Notes under the pieces: generated by a model | What the model was told of the DNA's origin: nothing | What the model saw: the letters and a program-made list of their open reading frames with translations, nothing else | Databases searched by the model: none | Position numbers and translations under genes: made by a program | In this document: piece after piece, positions 35,181-45,174 of the stretch | Layout of the letters: each line of letters begins with the position of its first letter | Position numbering within the stretch: the first letter of the stretch is position 1 | Assembly: GCF_000369045.1 (NCBI RefSeq) | Contig: NZ_KB849786.1 | Location: 178,624 to 242,623, forward strand | Length of the DNA: 64,000 bases | Origin: Acinetobacter pittii ATCC 19004 = CIP 70.29 | GTDB taxonomy: Bacteria > Pseudomonadota > Gammaproteobacteria > Pseudomonadales > Moraxellaceae | Reading direction: 5' to 3'

Positions 35181-36398
35181 TTAAAACATACCTTCTTCAG
35201 AATTTGCTGAAATTTTATGAATAGACAAATCTGCACCACGGAACTCGTCTTCTTGAGATAAACGAATGCCAATGGTCGCTTTAAGTAAACCGTAAACAAT
35301 AAAGCCGCCGACAAGCGCAATAGCGATCGCGAGCGCTGTTCCGATGAGTTGAGAGATGAATGAGACACCTCCTAAGCCACCAAGCCATTGTTGACCAAAT
35401 AAACCTACTGCAATACCACCAAATGCGCCACATACGCCGTGTAAAGGCCATACACCTAACACATCGTCAACTTTAAGTTTGTTTTGAGTATAAGTGAATA
35501 GATACACAAACATAGCCCCAGCTGCACCACCAATCACAAGTGCACTGATTGGATGAACAATGTCAGAGCCTGCACAGATTGCGACTAAACCAGCAAGTGG
35601 GCCGTTGTGTAAGAAACCAGGGTCATTTTTCCCAATCGCATTGGCTGTAATTGTACCCCCAACCATTGCCATAAGTGAGTTAATGGCAACTAAGCCAGAA
35701 ATAGCATCAACACGCTGAGCACTCATCACGTTAAAGCCAAACCAGCCGACAATTAAAATCCATGAGCCAAGTGCCAAAAATGGAATAGAAGAAGGTGGAT
35801 GAGCACTTACACGACCATCTTTCTTATAACGACCAGAACGCGCACCCAATAGAATGACAGCAGCAAGTGCAATCCAACCGCCCATGGCATGAACTACGAC
35901 TGAACCCGCAAAGTCGTGAAAAGCTGCGCCAAAGGTTGTTTCTAACCACTTTTGCAGACCGTAGTTGCCATTCCAGACTATACCTTCGAAAAATGGATAT
36001 ACCAGCGCAACTAAAGCGAGTGTTGCAATTGCTTGTGAACGCATTTTTGCACGTTCAGCAATACCACCCGAAATAATGGCAGGAATTGCCGCAGCAAAAG
36101 TAAGTAAAAAGAAGCAACGCATGAGGTTGTAGCCATGATCACTTGATAAAACCGTACCATCATGGAAGAAGTGCTGGCCATAAGAGATGTAGTAGCCAAC
36201 AAAGAAATATGCGATTGCAGAAAGGGCAAAGTCAGTCAGAATTTTACTAAGTGCGTTCACCTGATTTTTATGGCGAACCGTACCAAGTTCCAAGAATGCA
36301 AAACCTGCGTGCATGGCAAGAACCAAAACAGCACCAAGTAATAAGAAAAATAGATCTACATTTTGCATAGCATGCTCGAAAAAAGTGCTAAATTCCAT
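35181..36398 (-). CDS. amtB: Ammonium transporter AmtB
   Basis: Trimeric inner-membrane ammonium channel of the Amt/Rh family with about 11 helices. Conserved segments include LGTVRHKNQVNALSKIL, DFAGSVVVHAMGG and GVWPLHGVCGAFGG, with the twin pore histidines in the latter parts. At 405 residues it is a short but normal Amt without an added regulatory domain. No glnK gene is adjacent, unlike in enterobacteria. A sigma-54-type promoter about 100 bases upstream suggests nitrogen control. Confidence 0.94.
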   Translation of the reverse strand: MEFSTFFEHAMQNVDLFFLLLGAVLVLAMHAGFAFLELGTVRHKNQVNALSKILTDFALSAIAYFFVGYYISYGQHFFHDGTVLSSDHGYNLMRCFFLLTFAAAIPAIISGGIAERAKMRSQAIATLALVALVYPFFEGIVWNGNYGLQKWLETTFGAAFHDFAGSVVVHAMGGWIALAAVILLGARSGRYKKDGRVSAHPPSSIPFLALGSWILIVGWFGFNVMSAQRVDAISGLVAINSLMAMVGGTITANAIGKNDPGFLHNGPLAGLVAICAGSDIVHPISALVIGGAAGAMFVYLFTYTQNKLKVDDVLGVWPLHGVCGAFGGIAVGLFGQQWLGGLGGVSFISQLIGTALAIAIALVGGFIVYGLLKATIGIRLSQEDEFRGADLSIHKISANSEEGMF

Positions 36399-36460
36399 TT
36401 TGGAACAAATCTGGGTCTGTAAATTGCACCAAAATAGATTTAAGGAATCTAAAAACCTAA

Positions 36461-36476
36461 GTTTGTCGAAACAAAC
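36461..36476 (-). other. UUCG-capped hairpin in the amtB leader
   Basis: GTTTGT and ACAAAC pair around TTCG on the minus strand, in the leader expected from the sigma-54 promoter. It has no T run and so is not a terminator; it may stabilise the mRNA. Confidence 0.4.
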
Positions 36477-36498
36477 TCAATTGCATAAAAGTGAATAT

Positions 36499-36513
36499 GC
36501 AATAAGCGCACCA
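36499..36513 (-). promoter_or_regulatory. Candidate sigma-54 promoter of amtB
   Basis: The minus strand reads TGGTGCGCTTATTGC. It has GG and GC at the exact -24/-12 spacing, and the TGG, the C and G of the -24 box, and TTGC all match the sigma-54 consensus. Transcription would start near 36488, about 90 bases before the amtB ATG. Partial TGGTGC-type half-sites upstream (around 36547) may be NtrC sites. Confidence 0.6.
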
Positions 36514-36672
36514 ATTTGGATTAAATAAGTGGTTTTTGGCGATAAATGGTGCGTTGATCTGGTTAAGATAGGGCAGTTATGGCGCTTTTTACGTTAAAAG
36601 TCATCTAATTCGCTTATAAAATGACCTGAAAGAGTTCGTGATCAAAGTTTAAAAAGAATTACCTATTTTTAA

Positions 36673-37557
36673 TTAATGATCTGACCAAACCGATTGAGCA
36701 ACTTCAATAAATGCTTTCACAGCAGGACTCATATGCTTTTTATTTTTGACTGCAAGGCCAATTGAGCGTTTAAGGTTCGGTTTAAAAGGGCGTTTAACTA
36801 CGTTTGGATAAAGTGAGAGTAACTCTTTGGTGATGACCATATCAGAAACAATGGACACCCCTAATTGATTGTGAACCATGCTGACGATACTCAAAATTTG
36901 TGACACATAAAATTTGATGTCTGGTTTCACATTAAAGTTTTTTAAAATTAATTCGACCTGATATCTACTACCAGCCATTGTCATGATGAAAGGACAGTTT
37001 TCTAGTTGTGCTGGATCAATATAGAGTTGTTGTGCGAGCGGGTAGTGGCTCGGAATTAGGGCAACAAAACGATCTTCAATTAATGGGAATGTATCAAAAC
37101 GCTCATCTGGCATAATCAAAAAACCAACTTCGATGCGCCGTTCTAATAGCCATTGAGCAACTTCTTTATCCTCACCTTCATCAATATAAATCTCGATTTT
37201 AGGGTAGCGTTGCCGAAAGGTTTCTAAAATTTCAGGTAATAGATAAATAGAGGATGAAGCCCCAAAAGACCCTATACGTAATGTTCCTTCATTTAAACCG
37301 TGGATGGCCGCCACTTCTTTTTCTAATGTATCGGAAATACTCAATAACTCTTTTACATGAGTAAGAAGCTGCTGACCTGTCGTGGTGAGTTCAATATCAC
37401 TTTGGGTTCTTGAAATTAGGTTAATGCCCCATTGTTGTTCTAATGATTTAAGTGCATGAGAAACTGCCGACTGCGAAATTCCCAGCTTTTCTGCAGTAGC
37501 AGTGAAGCTTTTTAGTTCAGCAATGAGTGCAAAAATTTCAAGCTGGGTAAATGTCAT
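36673..37557 (-). CDS. LysR family transcriptional regulator
   Basis: LTTR of 294 residues: N-terminal winged helix (MTFTQLEIFALIAEL, then SQSAVSHALKSLEQQWG) and a C-terminal periplasmic-binding-like effector domain. It is divergent from an AEC-family transporter, and the 117-base gap carries palindromic sites, so it very likely controls that transporter and itself. The inducer is unknown, perhaps an organic acid exported by the transporter. Confidence 0.92.
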   Translation of the reverse strand: MTFTQLEIFALIAELKSFTATAEKLGISQSAVSHALKSLEQQWGINLISRTQSDIELTTTGQQLLTHVKELLSISDTLEKEVAAIHGLNEGTLRIGSFGASSSIYLLPEILETFRQRYPKIEIYIDEGEDKEVAQWLLERRIEVGFLIMPDERFDTFPLIEDRFVALIPSHYPLAQQLYIDPAQLENCPFIMTMAGSRYQVELILKNFNVKPDIKFYVSQILSIVSMVHNQLGVSIVSDMVITKELLSLYPNVVKRPFKPNLKRSIGLAVKNKKHMSPAVKAFIEVAQSVWSDH

Positions 37558-37569
37558 ATTGTACTTATT

Positions 37570-37601
37570 ATGAGTAAAAACTCATTTTATCATGAGTTTT
37601 C
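37570..37601. promoter_or_regulatory. LysR-type operator between the regulator and the AEC transporter
   Basis: ATGAGT-AAAA-ACTCAT (37570-37585) is a perfect palindrome and is followed by a second, looser ATGA-GTTT-TCAT. A third ATGAGT half-site lies near 37616. The arrangement of recognition and activation sites is typical of divergent LysR systems. Confidence 0.6.
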
Positions 37602-37674
37602 ATTATCTTTAATATATGAGTAAGCCAAGGTCATTGCTAAAAACATTAAGCCTCAACAAAACTCGAGTAAAGAA

Positions 37675-38580
37675 ATGAATAGCATTGTTTTATCTCTTTT
37701 TCCTTTAGTTGCATTAATTGCATCGGGATACTTATTTAAAAAATATCGTTTTTTTAGCGATGAGTTCTGGGCTGGGGCAGAGAAGCTCAATTACTATATT
37801 TTATTTCCTGCTTTGCTTTTTAGTACGCTATCGACCGCGAAAATTGATTTACAAAGCTTGAGTACAGCCATTATTGCGATGTTAATTGTGGTTTTGGCAG
37901 TCACCGCCTTTTTATACATACTCCGAATGTTTTGGCACATACCGCCTGCACGTTTTGGTGTGCATGTACAAAGTATGGTTCGCTTTAATACCTATATTGG
38001 TTTGGCTTTAGTGACTTCGCTTTTTAAAAGTGAAGGAATGGCAATTCTGGCAATTTTATTGGCGCTTTGCATTCCGCTTGTGAATGTTATTTCGGTGCTT
38101 GCTCTAACCTCTAAAGAACACATGGCAATTAAACCTGTTTTGATTGCACTCCTTAAAAATCCTTTAATTGTATCTTGTGTGGTTGGGGCAGCAATCAATG
38201 CGCTTCATATCCCGATTTGGGAAGGCTTTACTCAGTTTATTAAGCTTTTTTCAGTGTCGAGTTTGCCACTAGGGTTGTTATGTGTTGGCGCAGCTTTACA
38301 GTTTATGCAAATTAAAAAAGACATTGTGGTATTGGCAGCAGACACGTTTGCACGACTTTTAGCAGTTCCTGCTTTGGCTTATATGGTCTGCATGTGGTTT
38401 GCTTTACCAAGTTTGCAAACACAAATTTTAGTTATTTTCTTTGCACTACCGACTGCTTCCGCTTCCTACATTTTAACCAAAGTTTTAGGTGGCGATAGTC
38501 AGCTCATGGCTGCCGTGATTAGCTTTCAAACTCTATGTGCTGCCGTGACTTTGCCAATGGTGATTTGGTGGATTTCTTAA
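37675..38580 (+). CDS. AEC family transporter
   Basis: Inner-membrane permease of the auxin efflux carrier family with about ten hydrophobic helices in 301 residues. The N-terminal LFPLVALIASGYLFKKYRF and the later PLGLLCVGAAL are family features. Bacterial members export or exchange malate and other organic acids; the substrate here is not known. It is divergently transcribed from a LysR regulator. Confidence 0.88.
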   Translation: MNSIVLSLFPLVALIASGYLFKKYRFFSDEFWAGAEKLNYYILFPALLFSTLSTAKIDLQSLSTAIIAMLIVVLAVTAFLYILRMFWHIPPARFGVHVQSMVRFNTYIGLALVTSLFKSEGMAILAILLALCIPLVNVISVLALTSKEHMAIKPVLIALLKNPLIVSCVVGAAINALHIPIWEGFTQFIKLFSVSSLPLGLLCVGAALQFMQIKKDIVVLAADTFARLLAVPALAYMVCMWFALPSLQTQILVIFFALPTASASYILTKVLGGDSQLMAAVISFQTLCAAVTLPMVIWWIS

Positions 38581-38675
38581 AATATAAACTTTAGACTGAC
38601 TCGTATTTAAAGAATGCTTTGCTACCTTCCTCATATAATTATTGCTACACTTTTTTCTTTTTCAGGTGGATGAGT

Positions 38676-39692
38676 ATGTCCTTTGATCTCAAAGTGAGCC
38701 TGCAGCAGCGGTCTGAGCCGTCTGCACAGCAGAAAAAACTGAATCGCCTGATTGATAAAATAGAGCAACAAAAAGTTAGCCTGAGCACATGGCAAAATGC
38801 GCAAGCTGAGATTGAACAGCATATACGGCAAAAACTGATGCCTGTGTATGGCGATTTGCATGAAGTGTTATTCCAACAGTTAGAGCAACTTTGGAATATG
38901 TTACATAGCCATGAGTTTTCCAAAGCAAACATGCAACAACTAGACGAAAAAATTGCCCAGCTTGCACAAATGTTGAAGCGCTCCAAAATGCTATCTGCTG
39001 AACAGTTGGAGTTGGTGAAGCAGATTGATACCTTTTATCAGCAACATACACAAGAGTCGGTAAAAAAGAATAAAAAAACTCAGCCAATAAAATCTGAATA
39101 TGAAGAAAGCACTGAGCAAAGTGCAGAATTTGATGAAGACTTTGAACAGTATGCGGCTGAGCAACATCAAGCGCGAGAACAAGCCAAACAGCAAAGACAA
39201 CAACAAAAACGCGAACAAGCTGAGCAAATGGCAGCGCAGTCACTCAAAACAGTCTATTTAAAAATTGCCGCGATGATTCACCCAGACCGTGAACAAGATG
39301 AAACAAAGAAACAGGAAAAAACTGAGTTGTTTCAACAGGCAAGTCAGGCCTATGAAAAGCAGGATTTGTTTTATTTACTCAAACTCCAGTTACAGCTTGA
39401 ACAGAATAAAGGGGTAGGCGCTAAAGAACTATCTGCTGAGCAGTTGCGGTTTTATAAACTGGCATTAGATGCACAAAGTCAGCAGCTTGAAAGCCAAATT
39501 GCTGAGATTTTAGATTCTTTTCAGTTAGCAAAAAATGTAAAAGCAGAGCATGTACATATTAGTGATGTTTATAAAGCTGTCGATGCTGATTGTGCTGAGT
39601 TAAAACAACAGTTGAAGTGGGAAAAAGAGCGTTTAAAGCATATGAAAAAGGTGAGTGGGTTAGAGATGTTGTTGGGGCATGGGGCGCTTTAA
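38676..39692 (+). CDS. J-domain-like protein of unknown role
   Basis: A 339-residue, Gln/Glu/Lys-rich, largely helical protein. At about residues 190-255 it has LKTVYLKIAAMIHPDREQDE followed by FQQASQAYEKQDLFYLL, which looks like helices II-III of a J domain with the HPD tripeptide. There is no Gly/Phe or zinc-finger region. I start at ATG 38676 with AGGTGG at good spacing; 38670 is too near it. It stands alone. It may be a DnaK co-chaperone with a specialised client. Confidence 0.7.
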   Translation: MSFDLKVSLQQRSEPSAQQKKLNRLIDKIEQQKVSLSTWQNAQAEIEQHIRQKLMPVYGDLHEVLFQQLEQLWNMLHSHEFSKANMQQLDEKIAQLAQMLKRSKMLSAEQLELVKQIDTFYQQHTQESVKKNKKTQPIKSEYEESTEQSAEFDEDFEQYAAEQHQAREQAKQQRQQQKREQAEQMAAQSLKTVYLKIAAMIHPDREQDETKKQEKTELFQQASQAYEKQDLFYLLKLQLQLEQNKGVGAKELSAEQLRFYKLALDAQSQQLESQIAEILDSFQLAKNVKAEHVHISDVYKAVDADCAELKQQLKWEKERLKHMKKVSGLEMLLGHGAL

Positions 39693-39879
39693 TTATCTTT
39701 GATAAGCCTATTGGCGTATTCAACTTATGGCAGCAATAATTAGATTTATACTTTATTTGCTGCCATAACCATACTAGTGATGAGGTTGTGAGAGAGTAGC
39801 TTCTGAAATAAGAAATCGTTGAGATTGGATTTTTTATAAAATATAGTGTGGGAATTATAAAAATTAAAAGATCGGATTT

Positions 39880-40458
39880 ATGAATGAAAAATTTATTCAA
39901 TTATCAAGAGAACTTAAACATAGACCTATTTTAGAGAAGGCTTTAGGTCATTTTCCTAACTTACCTTTAATTGCTATAGATTGCGGCTGTGGCGCTGGCA
40001 ATGAATCTGCTTATCTACTCTCAAAGGGATTTAATGTTCATGCTTTTGATATTTCAATTGATGCACAAAAAGTCTGTGCTGAGCGATTCAAAGATGACTC
40101 TAAATTTACTTTCTATCATGAATCTTTTGAAGACTTTAATTTCCCGTCTGCAAGCTTAATTATTGCTTCATCAAGTCTATTCTTTTGTGAGCCAAGCTAT
40201 TTTTATAGTGTAATTAAACGAATTATAAATGCACTTCCTGATGGCGGAATTCTGGTAGTTGATTTATTGGGGACTCAAGATGAATGGGTTATTAGAGAAC
40301 CTAAAAAATTTATAGGTTTTACGTACCAAGATATAGGCGATTTGTTTTTATGCGATTTTAATTTATTGTTTCATAAAGAAATTGATGAAAAATTACCTTT
40401 GCTGAGTGGTTATATAAAATCATGGCATCTTCATATACTGATTCTACAAAAAAAGTAA
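39880..40458 (+). CDS. Class I SAM-dependent methyltransferase
   Basis: A 192-residue methyltransferase with motif I AIDCGCGAGNES and the acidic end of strand 2 in HAFDIS. The compact size and sequence resemble TehB/UbiE-like small-molecule methyltransferases. The substrate is unknown. Base composition appears more AT-rich than in the neighbouring valS, and the ribosome site is weak, which hints at an accessory gene. It is convergent with valS, separated by a terminator. Confidence 0.8.
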   Translation: MNEKFIQLSRELKHRPILEKALGHFPNLPLIAIDCGCGAGNESAYLLSKGFNVHAFDISIDAQKVCAERFKDDSKFTFYHESFEDFNFPSASLIIASSSLFFCEPSYFYSVIKRIINALPDGGILVVDLLGTQDEWVIREPKKFIGFTYQDIGDLFLCDFNLLFHKEIDEKLPLLSGYIKSWHLHILILQKK

Positions 40459-40471
40459 TTTCTAAATATAG

Positions 40472-40510
40472 AAAAACCCAGAACCTGCTTGCACAGATTC
40501 TGGGTTTATT
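40472..40510. terminator. Bidirectional terminator between methyltransferase and valS
   Basis: AAACCCAGAA and TTCTGGGTTT pair across a loop of about 14 bases (40475-40508), with flanking A and T runs. Confidence 0.85.
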
Positions 40511-40523
40511 CGACTAAAAAAGC

Positions 40524-43421
40524 TTAAAACGCAGCAATTTGCTCCATGTTCGCTTTAACTTTCTCTAATTGAGCAGCAAACTCAGCAAGTTTGGCTTTTT
40601 CACCTTCAACAACAGCTGCTGGTGCTTTAGAAACAAAGCCTTCATTTGCAAGTTTGCCCGCGATTTGGTCGTGTTGCTTTTGGATTTTATCCAAGTCTTT
40701 TTGCAAACGAGCAAGCTCAGCTTTAGGGTCAATTAAGCCTTTCATTGGTACAAATACCGATGCATGGCTAACAACACTAGAGCAAGACAAAGGTGGTTCT
40801 TGGTCTTTATTCAAGAACTCAATGCTTTCAACTTTAGCCAATGCTTTGAACAACGCTTCAATACGAATAATTTGTTCACGTTCAGCATCAGAAGTGTTTT
40901 GAAGTAATACTGGCAACAAGCGTGCATTACCTAAGCCCAACTCACCACGAATGTTACGTACTGCACCAATCAAACCTTGAAGCCATTGCATGTCTGCTTC
41001 AGCTTGTTCATTGATTTTTGCTTGCTCAGGAATAGGGTATTGAGCAGTCATAATGGTTGGGCCACCTTGACCAAGCATTGGTGCAAGAGTCTGCCAGATT
41101 TCTTCTGTCAAATATGGCATAAGCGGATGAGCCAAGCGTAAAGAAGCTTCCATGACTGCAAGTAATACACGGCGTACTTCAGCTTTACGCTCTTCTGAAA
41201 CTTCTGCATCATTCAGAACTGGTTTAGTTAACTCAACGTACCAGTCACAGTATTCATTCCAGATAAAGTCGTAAATCGCTTGAGCAGCAAGGTCTAAACG
41301 ATACGTTGCAAACGCTTGATGTACAGCAGCTTCTGCTTTTTGCAAACGGCTGATAATCCATTGTTCTGGAAGTTCCCATAGATCAGGACGCGCTTCTTGA
41401 CCAACAGTTTGGCCTTCAACATTCATCAAAACGAAACGAGTTGCGTTCCAGATTTTGTTACAGAAGTTACGGTAGCCTTCAACACGTTTTAAGTCGAACT
41501 TGATATCACGACCAGTGTTTGCAAGTGCACAGAACGTGAAACGAACTGCGTCAGTACCATAAGCATTAATGCCTTCTGGGAACTCTTTACGCGTTGATTT
41601 TTCAATCTTCGCTGCATCTTTAGGGTTCATTAGGCCAGTTGTACGTTTTGCAACTAAGCTTTCTAAATCAATACCGTCAATTAAGTCTAATGGATCAAGT
41701 ACGTTACCTTTAGACTTCGACATTTTTTGACCTTCACCATCACGTACCAAGCCGTGAACGTAAACAGTCTTAAATGGAACTTGCGATGAACCATCTTCAT
41801 TTTTCATGAAGTGTAGGGTCATCATGATCATGCGGGCAACCCAGAAGAAAATGATGTCAAAACCAGTCACCAACACATCTGTTGGGTGGAAGGTTTTTAA
41901 GAAATCATTTGCTGCATCTTTTTGTGCGTCGCCAGTCCAACCTAAAGTTGAGAATGTCCAAAGTGCAGATGAGAACCATGTATCAAGAACGTCTTCGTCT
42001 TGTTTAAGTTCAACGTCAGCAGCGATGTTATTTTTCGCGCGTACTTCTTCTTCGTTACGGCCAACATAGATGTTGCCATTCGCATCGTACCAAGCTGGAA
42101 TACGGTGACCCCACCAAAGCTGACGTGAAATACACCAGTCTTGAATATCACGCATCCACGCCATGTACATGTTGCTGTACTGCTCTGGAACGAACTTAAT
42201 GCGGCCATCTTGAACTGCTTCAATTGCAGGTTCAGCAAGCGGCGCAATTTTCACGTACCATTGGTCAGTCAGTAATGGCTCAATGATCACGCCTGAACGG
42301 TCGCCACGTGGCGCTTTTAAGTCATACGGTTGGATTTGATCTAACCAGCCTTCAGCTTCAGCTTGAGCAACTAGTTTTTTACGTGCAGCAAAACGTTCTA
42401 AACCAGCATATTCCGCAGGTGCAGTAATGGTTTTAGAAATTTGTTCGCCAGCTTTTGCAATATATTCAAACTCACCTAAAACTTCGGCGTTTTTGTTGAA
42501 GATATTAATGATTGGCAAGCTATTGCGTTTACCTAGGTCATAGTCATTGAAGTCATGAGCAGGGGTAATTTTTACACAGCCAGTACCGAAGTCTTTCTCA
42601 ACGTAGTCGTCAGCAACGATCGGAATTAAACGACCTGTAATTGGCAATACAATGTTTTTACCAACAAGGTGCGCATAACGCTCATCTTCTGGATGAACGG
42701 CAACGGCAGTATCGCCCAGTAAAGTTTCAGGACGAGTCGTTGCAACGACTAAATAGTCTTTGCCGTCTTGAGTTTTAACAGATTTGTCTTCAAAGAAATA
42801 TTTAAAGTGCCAAAGTGAGCCTTTTTCTTCTTTGCTTTCTACTTCAAGATCAGAAAGTGCTGTTTGCAGTTTAGGGTCCCAGTTTACAAGGCGCTTACCG
42901 CGGTAAATTAAACCGTCTTCGTGCAAACGAACGAATACTTCTTTAACTGCGTTTGATAAACCTTCGTCCATCGTGAAGCGTTCACGCGACCAGTCTACAG
43001 ACGAACCTAAACGACGAATTTGTTTCGTAATCGTGCCGCCAGATTGTTCTTTCCATTCCCAAACTTTTTCGATGAACTTATCACGGCCTAAGTCATGACG
43101 AGTTACGCCTTGTAAGCCAAGTTGACGCTCAACAACCATTTGAGTTGCAATACCAGCATGGTCTGTACCCGGTTGCCATAAAGTGTTTTTACCCATCATG
43201 CGGTTATAACGGGTGAGGGCATCCATAATGGCATTGTTAAAGCCATGGCCCATGTGCAAACTACCAGTGACGTTTGGTGGTGGAATCATGATACAGAATG
43301 ATTCACCGTGACCAGAAGGTTTGAAGTAACCTTGTTCTTCCCACGTTTTGTACCACTTCTTTTCGATCTCGGTTGGATCGTATGTGGTTGCAATATTTTG
43401 AGCGGTTTGAGCATCAGTCAT
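40524..43421 (-). CDS. valS: Valyl-tRNA synthetase
   Basis: Class I aminoacyl-tRNA synthetase that charges tRNA-Val and edits misactivated threonine. The HIGH motif is in [12 protein letters not shown], the KMSKS motif is KMSKSKGN, and the editing (CP1) domain lies between them. The C-terminus ends in the coiled-coil arm (about residues 885-965). At 965 residues it is full length. The start ATG at 43421 fits. It is monocistronic. Confidence 0.98.
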   Translation of the reverse strand: MTDAQTAQNIATTYDPTEIEKKWYKTWEEQGYFKPSGHGESFCIMIPPPNVTGSLHMGHGFNNAIMDALTRYNRMMGKNTLWQPGTDHAGIATQMVVERQLGLQGVTRHDLGRDKFIEKVWEWKEQSGGTITKQIRRLGSSVDWSRERFTMDEGLSNAVKEVFVRLHEDGLIYRGKRLVNWDPKLQTALSDLEVESKEEKGSLWHFKYFFEDKSVKTQDGKDYLVVATTRPETLLGDTAVAVHPEDERYAHLVGKNIVLPITGRLIPIVADDYVEKDFGTGCVKITPAHDFNDYDLGKRNSLPIINIFNKNAEVLGEFEYIAKAGEQISKTITAPAEYAGLERFAARKKLVAQAEAEGWLDQIQPYDLKAPRGDRSGVIIEPLLTDQWYVKIAPLAEPAIEAVQDGRIKFVPEQYSNMYMAWMRDIQDWCISRQLWWGHRIPAWYDANGNIYVGRNEEEVRAKNNIAADVELKQDEDVLDTWFSSALWTFSTLGWTGDAQKDAANDFLKTFHPTDVLVTGFDIIFFWVARMIMMTLHFMKNEDGSSQVPFKTVYVHGLVRDGEGQKMSKSKGNVLDPLDLIDGIDLESLVAKRTTGLMNPKDAAKIEKSTRKEFPEGINAYGTDAVRFTFCALANTGRDIKFDLKRVEGYRNFCNKIWNATRFVLMNVEGQTVGQEARPDLWELPEQWIISRLQKAEAAVHQAFATYRLDLAAQAIYDFIWNEYCDWYVELTKPVLNDAEVSEERKAEVRRVLLAVMEASLRLAHPLMPYLTEEIWQTLAPMLGQGGPTIMTAQYPIPEQAKINEQAEADMQWLQGLIGAVRNIRGELGLGNARLLPVLLQNTSDAEREQIIRIEALFKALAKVESIEFLNKDQEPPLSCSSVVSHASVFVPMKGLIDPKAELARLQKDLDKIQKQHDQIAGKLANEGFVSKAPAAVVEGEKAKLAEFAAQLEKVKANMEQIAAF

Positions 43422-43617
43422 AGTAGCTTAGATCGAATATGCATAAAAAATTGCATCTATTGTAGCAAAAAAATGCCTCGAAATTAATGTGCTGAAAACA
43501 GATAAACGGTTTTGTATTTTTTTCAAAAAACGGTAGATTTATGAAAGATGGATCACAATTTAATCGTGTGGCGACACGGCACAAAAATTACAAAAGAATT
43601 GAAAAAGGATGCTGCTG

Positions 43618-44289
43618 ATGAGTTATGAAGTTTTTTTGAAAATTTCCGATTCGACTTATACCCAATTCGAGGCCATTCGGCAAAAACTACATGATGGAGT
43701 AAGCCAAAGTCAGGCAAAAGTTTTGGGGGATGTATTGTCTGACCTTTCTTGTGAAATTATTGAGCAGGTTTTTTCTGTGCTTTTACAGTCAGGAAATGCA
43801 AGCATGTCTCCAAAACAACAAGCTGAGTCTGAAAAAGTTATTCAGCAAGTTTTAGAGACTTTTCGAAAATACATGCCTTGGTCAGTTTCATTCTTTGGAA
43901 ATGAACGTCTTTTACCTTTAGTTGACTACATGACATCTCTCATGAAAGAGCAAGGGCAGCAAGTTTATATTACCTATCCGGTCACACTTCAACTCGTACA
44001 ACAAGCCGAAACCCTTACCCAGCAAATTCGTGACGGTAATATGCAAAGCATTACGGCTGCATTTGAAACGCTCATACAAATTGTGGATTTAGGCGTAACA
44101 AGCCTAGTACGTGAACCTAAAAAGCGTTTAAAATTTAATTTGGTTGTCGATAAAACTCTTAACGGAGTCATCAACATGACGACGCATTTGGGCTATAAAC
44201 GTTTGGAAAAGTTAGGGACACAGGTCGATCAGACCACAGCAACTCATTATATCAACCACTTTTTGGCCTTCATGCACCAAGCAGCATAA
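43618..44289 (+). CDS. Uncharacterised helical protein, first gene of an SDR cluster
   Basis: A 223-residue protein I do not recognise. It appears all-helical and soluble, with no signal peptide or clear membrane segment, and has several Gln-rich helices. I start at ATG 43618, which has AAAGGA about nine bases upstream; an ATG at 43609 lies too near that site. The SDR gene begins 25 bases after its stop, so the two are probably co-transcribed. Function unknown; the context points to lipid or small-molecule metabolism only weakly. Confidence 0.8.
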   Translation: MSYEVFLKISDSTYTQFEAIRQKLHDGVSQSQAKVLGDVLSDLSCEIIEQVFSVLLQSGNASMSPKQQAESEKVIQQVLETFRKYMPWSVSFFGNERLLPLVDYMTSLMKEQGQQVYITYPVTLQLVQQAETLTQQIRDGNMQSITAAFETLIQIVDLGVTSLVREPKKRLKFNLVVDKTLNGVINMTTHLGYKRLEKLGTQVDQTTATHYINHFLAFMHQAA

Positions 44290-44314
44290 TTTAAAAAGAT
44301 AATAGGAACATCAC

Positions 44315-45121
44315 ATGGCCAAACTTGATACTTTGCAAAATAAAGTGGTATGGATTACGGGCGCATCTTCTGGTTTGGGTAAGGCCTTAGCAGGGGAGTT
44401 GGCTTTACAAGGCGCAAAGCTGATTTTGACTTCGCGTCGTTTTGAAGAATTAGAAGAGGTTCGGGTTGGCTTATTAAATCCCGATCATCATTTGTCTGTG
44501 GTCGCAGATATTACTGATGAAAAGCAGGTTCAAGAGGCTTACAAGCAGATTTTAAAAGCGAAAGGCCGTATTGACTGGCTCATCAATAATGCAGGTTTGA
44601 GTCAACGTGCTTTAATTAAAGACACGACAATGGCAACCGAACGCGCCATCATGGAAGTCGATTATTTCTCACAAGTTGCGTTAACTAAAACCGTCCTACC
44701 GACCATGCTAAAACAAAAGTCTGGCCGAGTTGTATTTGTGTCGAGTGTAGCGGGTTTATTGGGTACACAGTACCGTGCAAGCTACTCGGCTGCTAAAGCA
44801 GCGATTCACATGTGGGCAAATAGTTTACGTGCTGAGGTCTCAGATCAAGGTGTCGAAGTTTCGGTTATTTTCCCTGGTTTTGTAAAAACCAATGTTTCTT
44901 TCAATGCACTCAATGGTGCAGGGGAACCTCAAGGCCATCAAGATGAAGCAATTGAAAATGGTTTAGAAGCAGATGTTTTTGCAGAGCAAGCTGTAAAAGC
45001 GTTAGTACAGGGTCAAGAATATATTGTTGTGGGTGGGGCCAAAGAAAAACTAGGTGTGATGGTTTCTCGGATGTCACCAAAACTTCTTTATAAAATGATT
45101 CGGAAAACAAAAGTAAAATAA
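44315..45121 (+). CDS. Short-chain dehydrogenase/reductase
   Basis: NAD(P)-dependent classical SDR of 268 residues. The cofactor motif is TGASSGLGKAL, NNAG lies at about 90, and the catalytic triad serine and YxxxK are in FVSSVAG and YSAAK. The C-terminal extension with FVKTNVSFNAL and a basic tail resembles DHRS7-type enzymes that act near membranes on acyl or retinoid-like substrates. The substrate is unknown. It lies between an uncharacterised protein and an NTF2-like protein in one apparent operon. Confidence 0.9.
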   Translation: MAKLDTLQNKVVWITGASSGLGKALAGELALQGAKLILTSRRFEELEEVRVGLLNPDHHLSVVADITDEKQVQEAYKQILKAKGRIDWLINNAGLSQRALIKDTTMATERAIMEVDYFSQVALTKTVLPTMLKQKSGRVVFVSSVAGLLGTQYRASYSAAKAAIHMWANSLRAEVSDQGVEVSVIFPGFVKTNVSFNALNGAGEPQGHQDEAIENGLEADVFAEQAVKALVQGQEYIVVGGAKEKLGVMVSRMSPKLLYKMIRKTKVK

Positions 45122-45174
45122 AAAAGTGATTTTGCCGTGCTAAATTGGTGAAAAACCCGCATAGAAGGTTCACC

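Noticed and set aside
38645..39243. Long open frames on the minus strand opposite the J-domain-like gene
   Set aside because: They mirror a Gln/Glu/Lys-rich coding strand, have no ribosome site and no recognisable domain; the plus-strand gene explains the openness.
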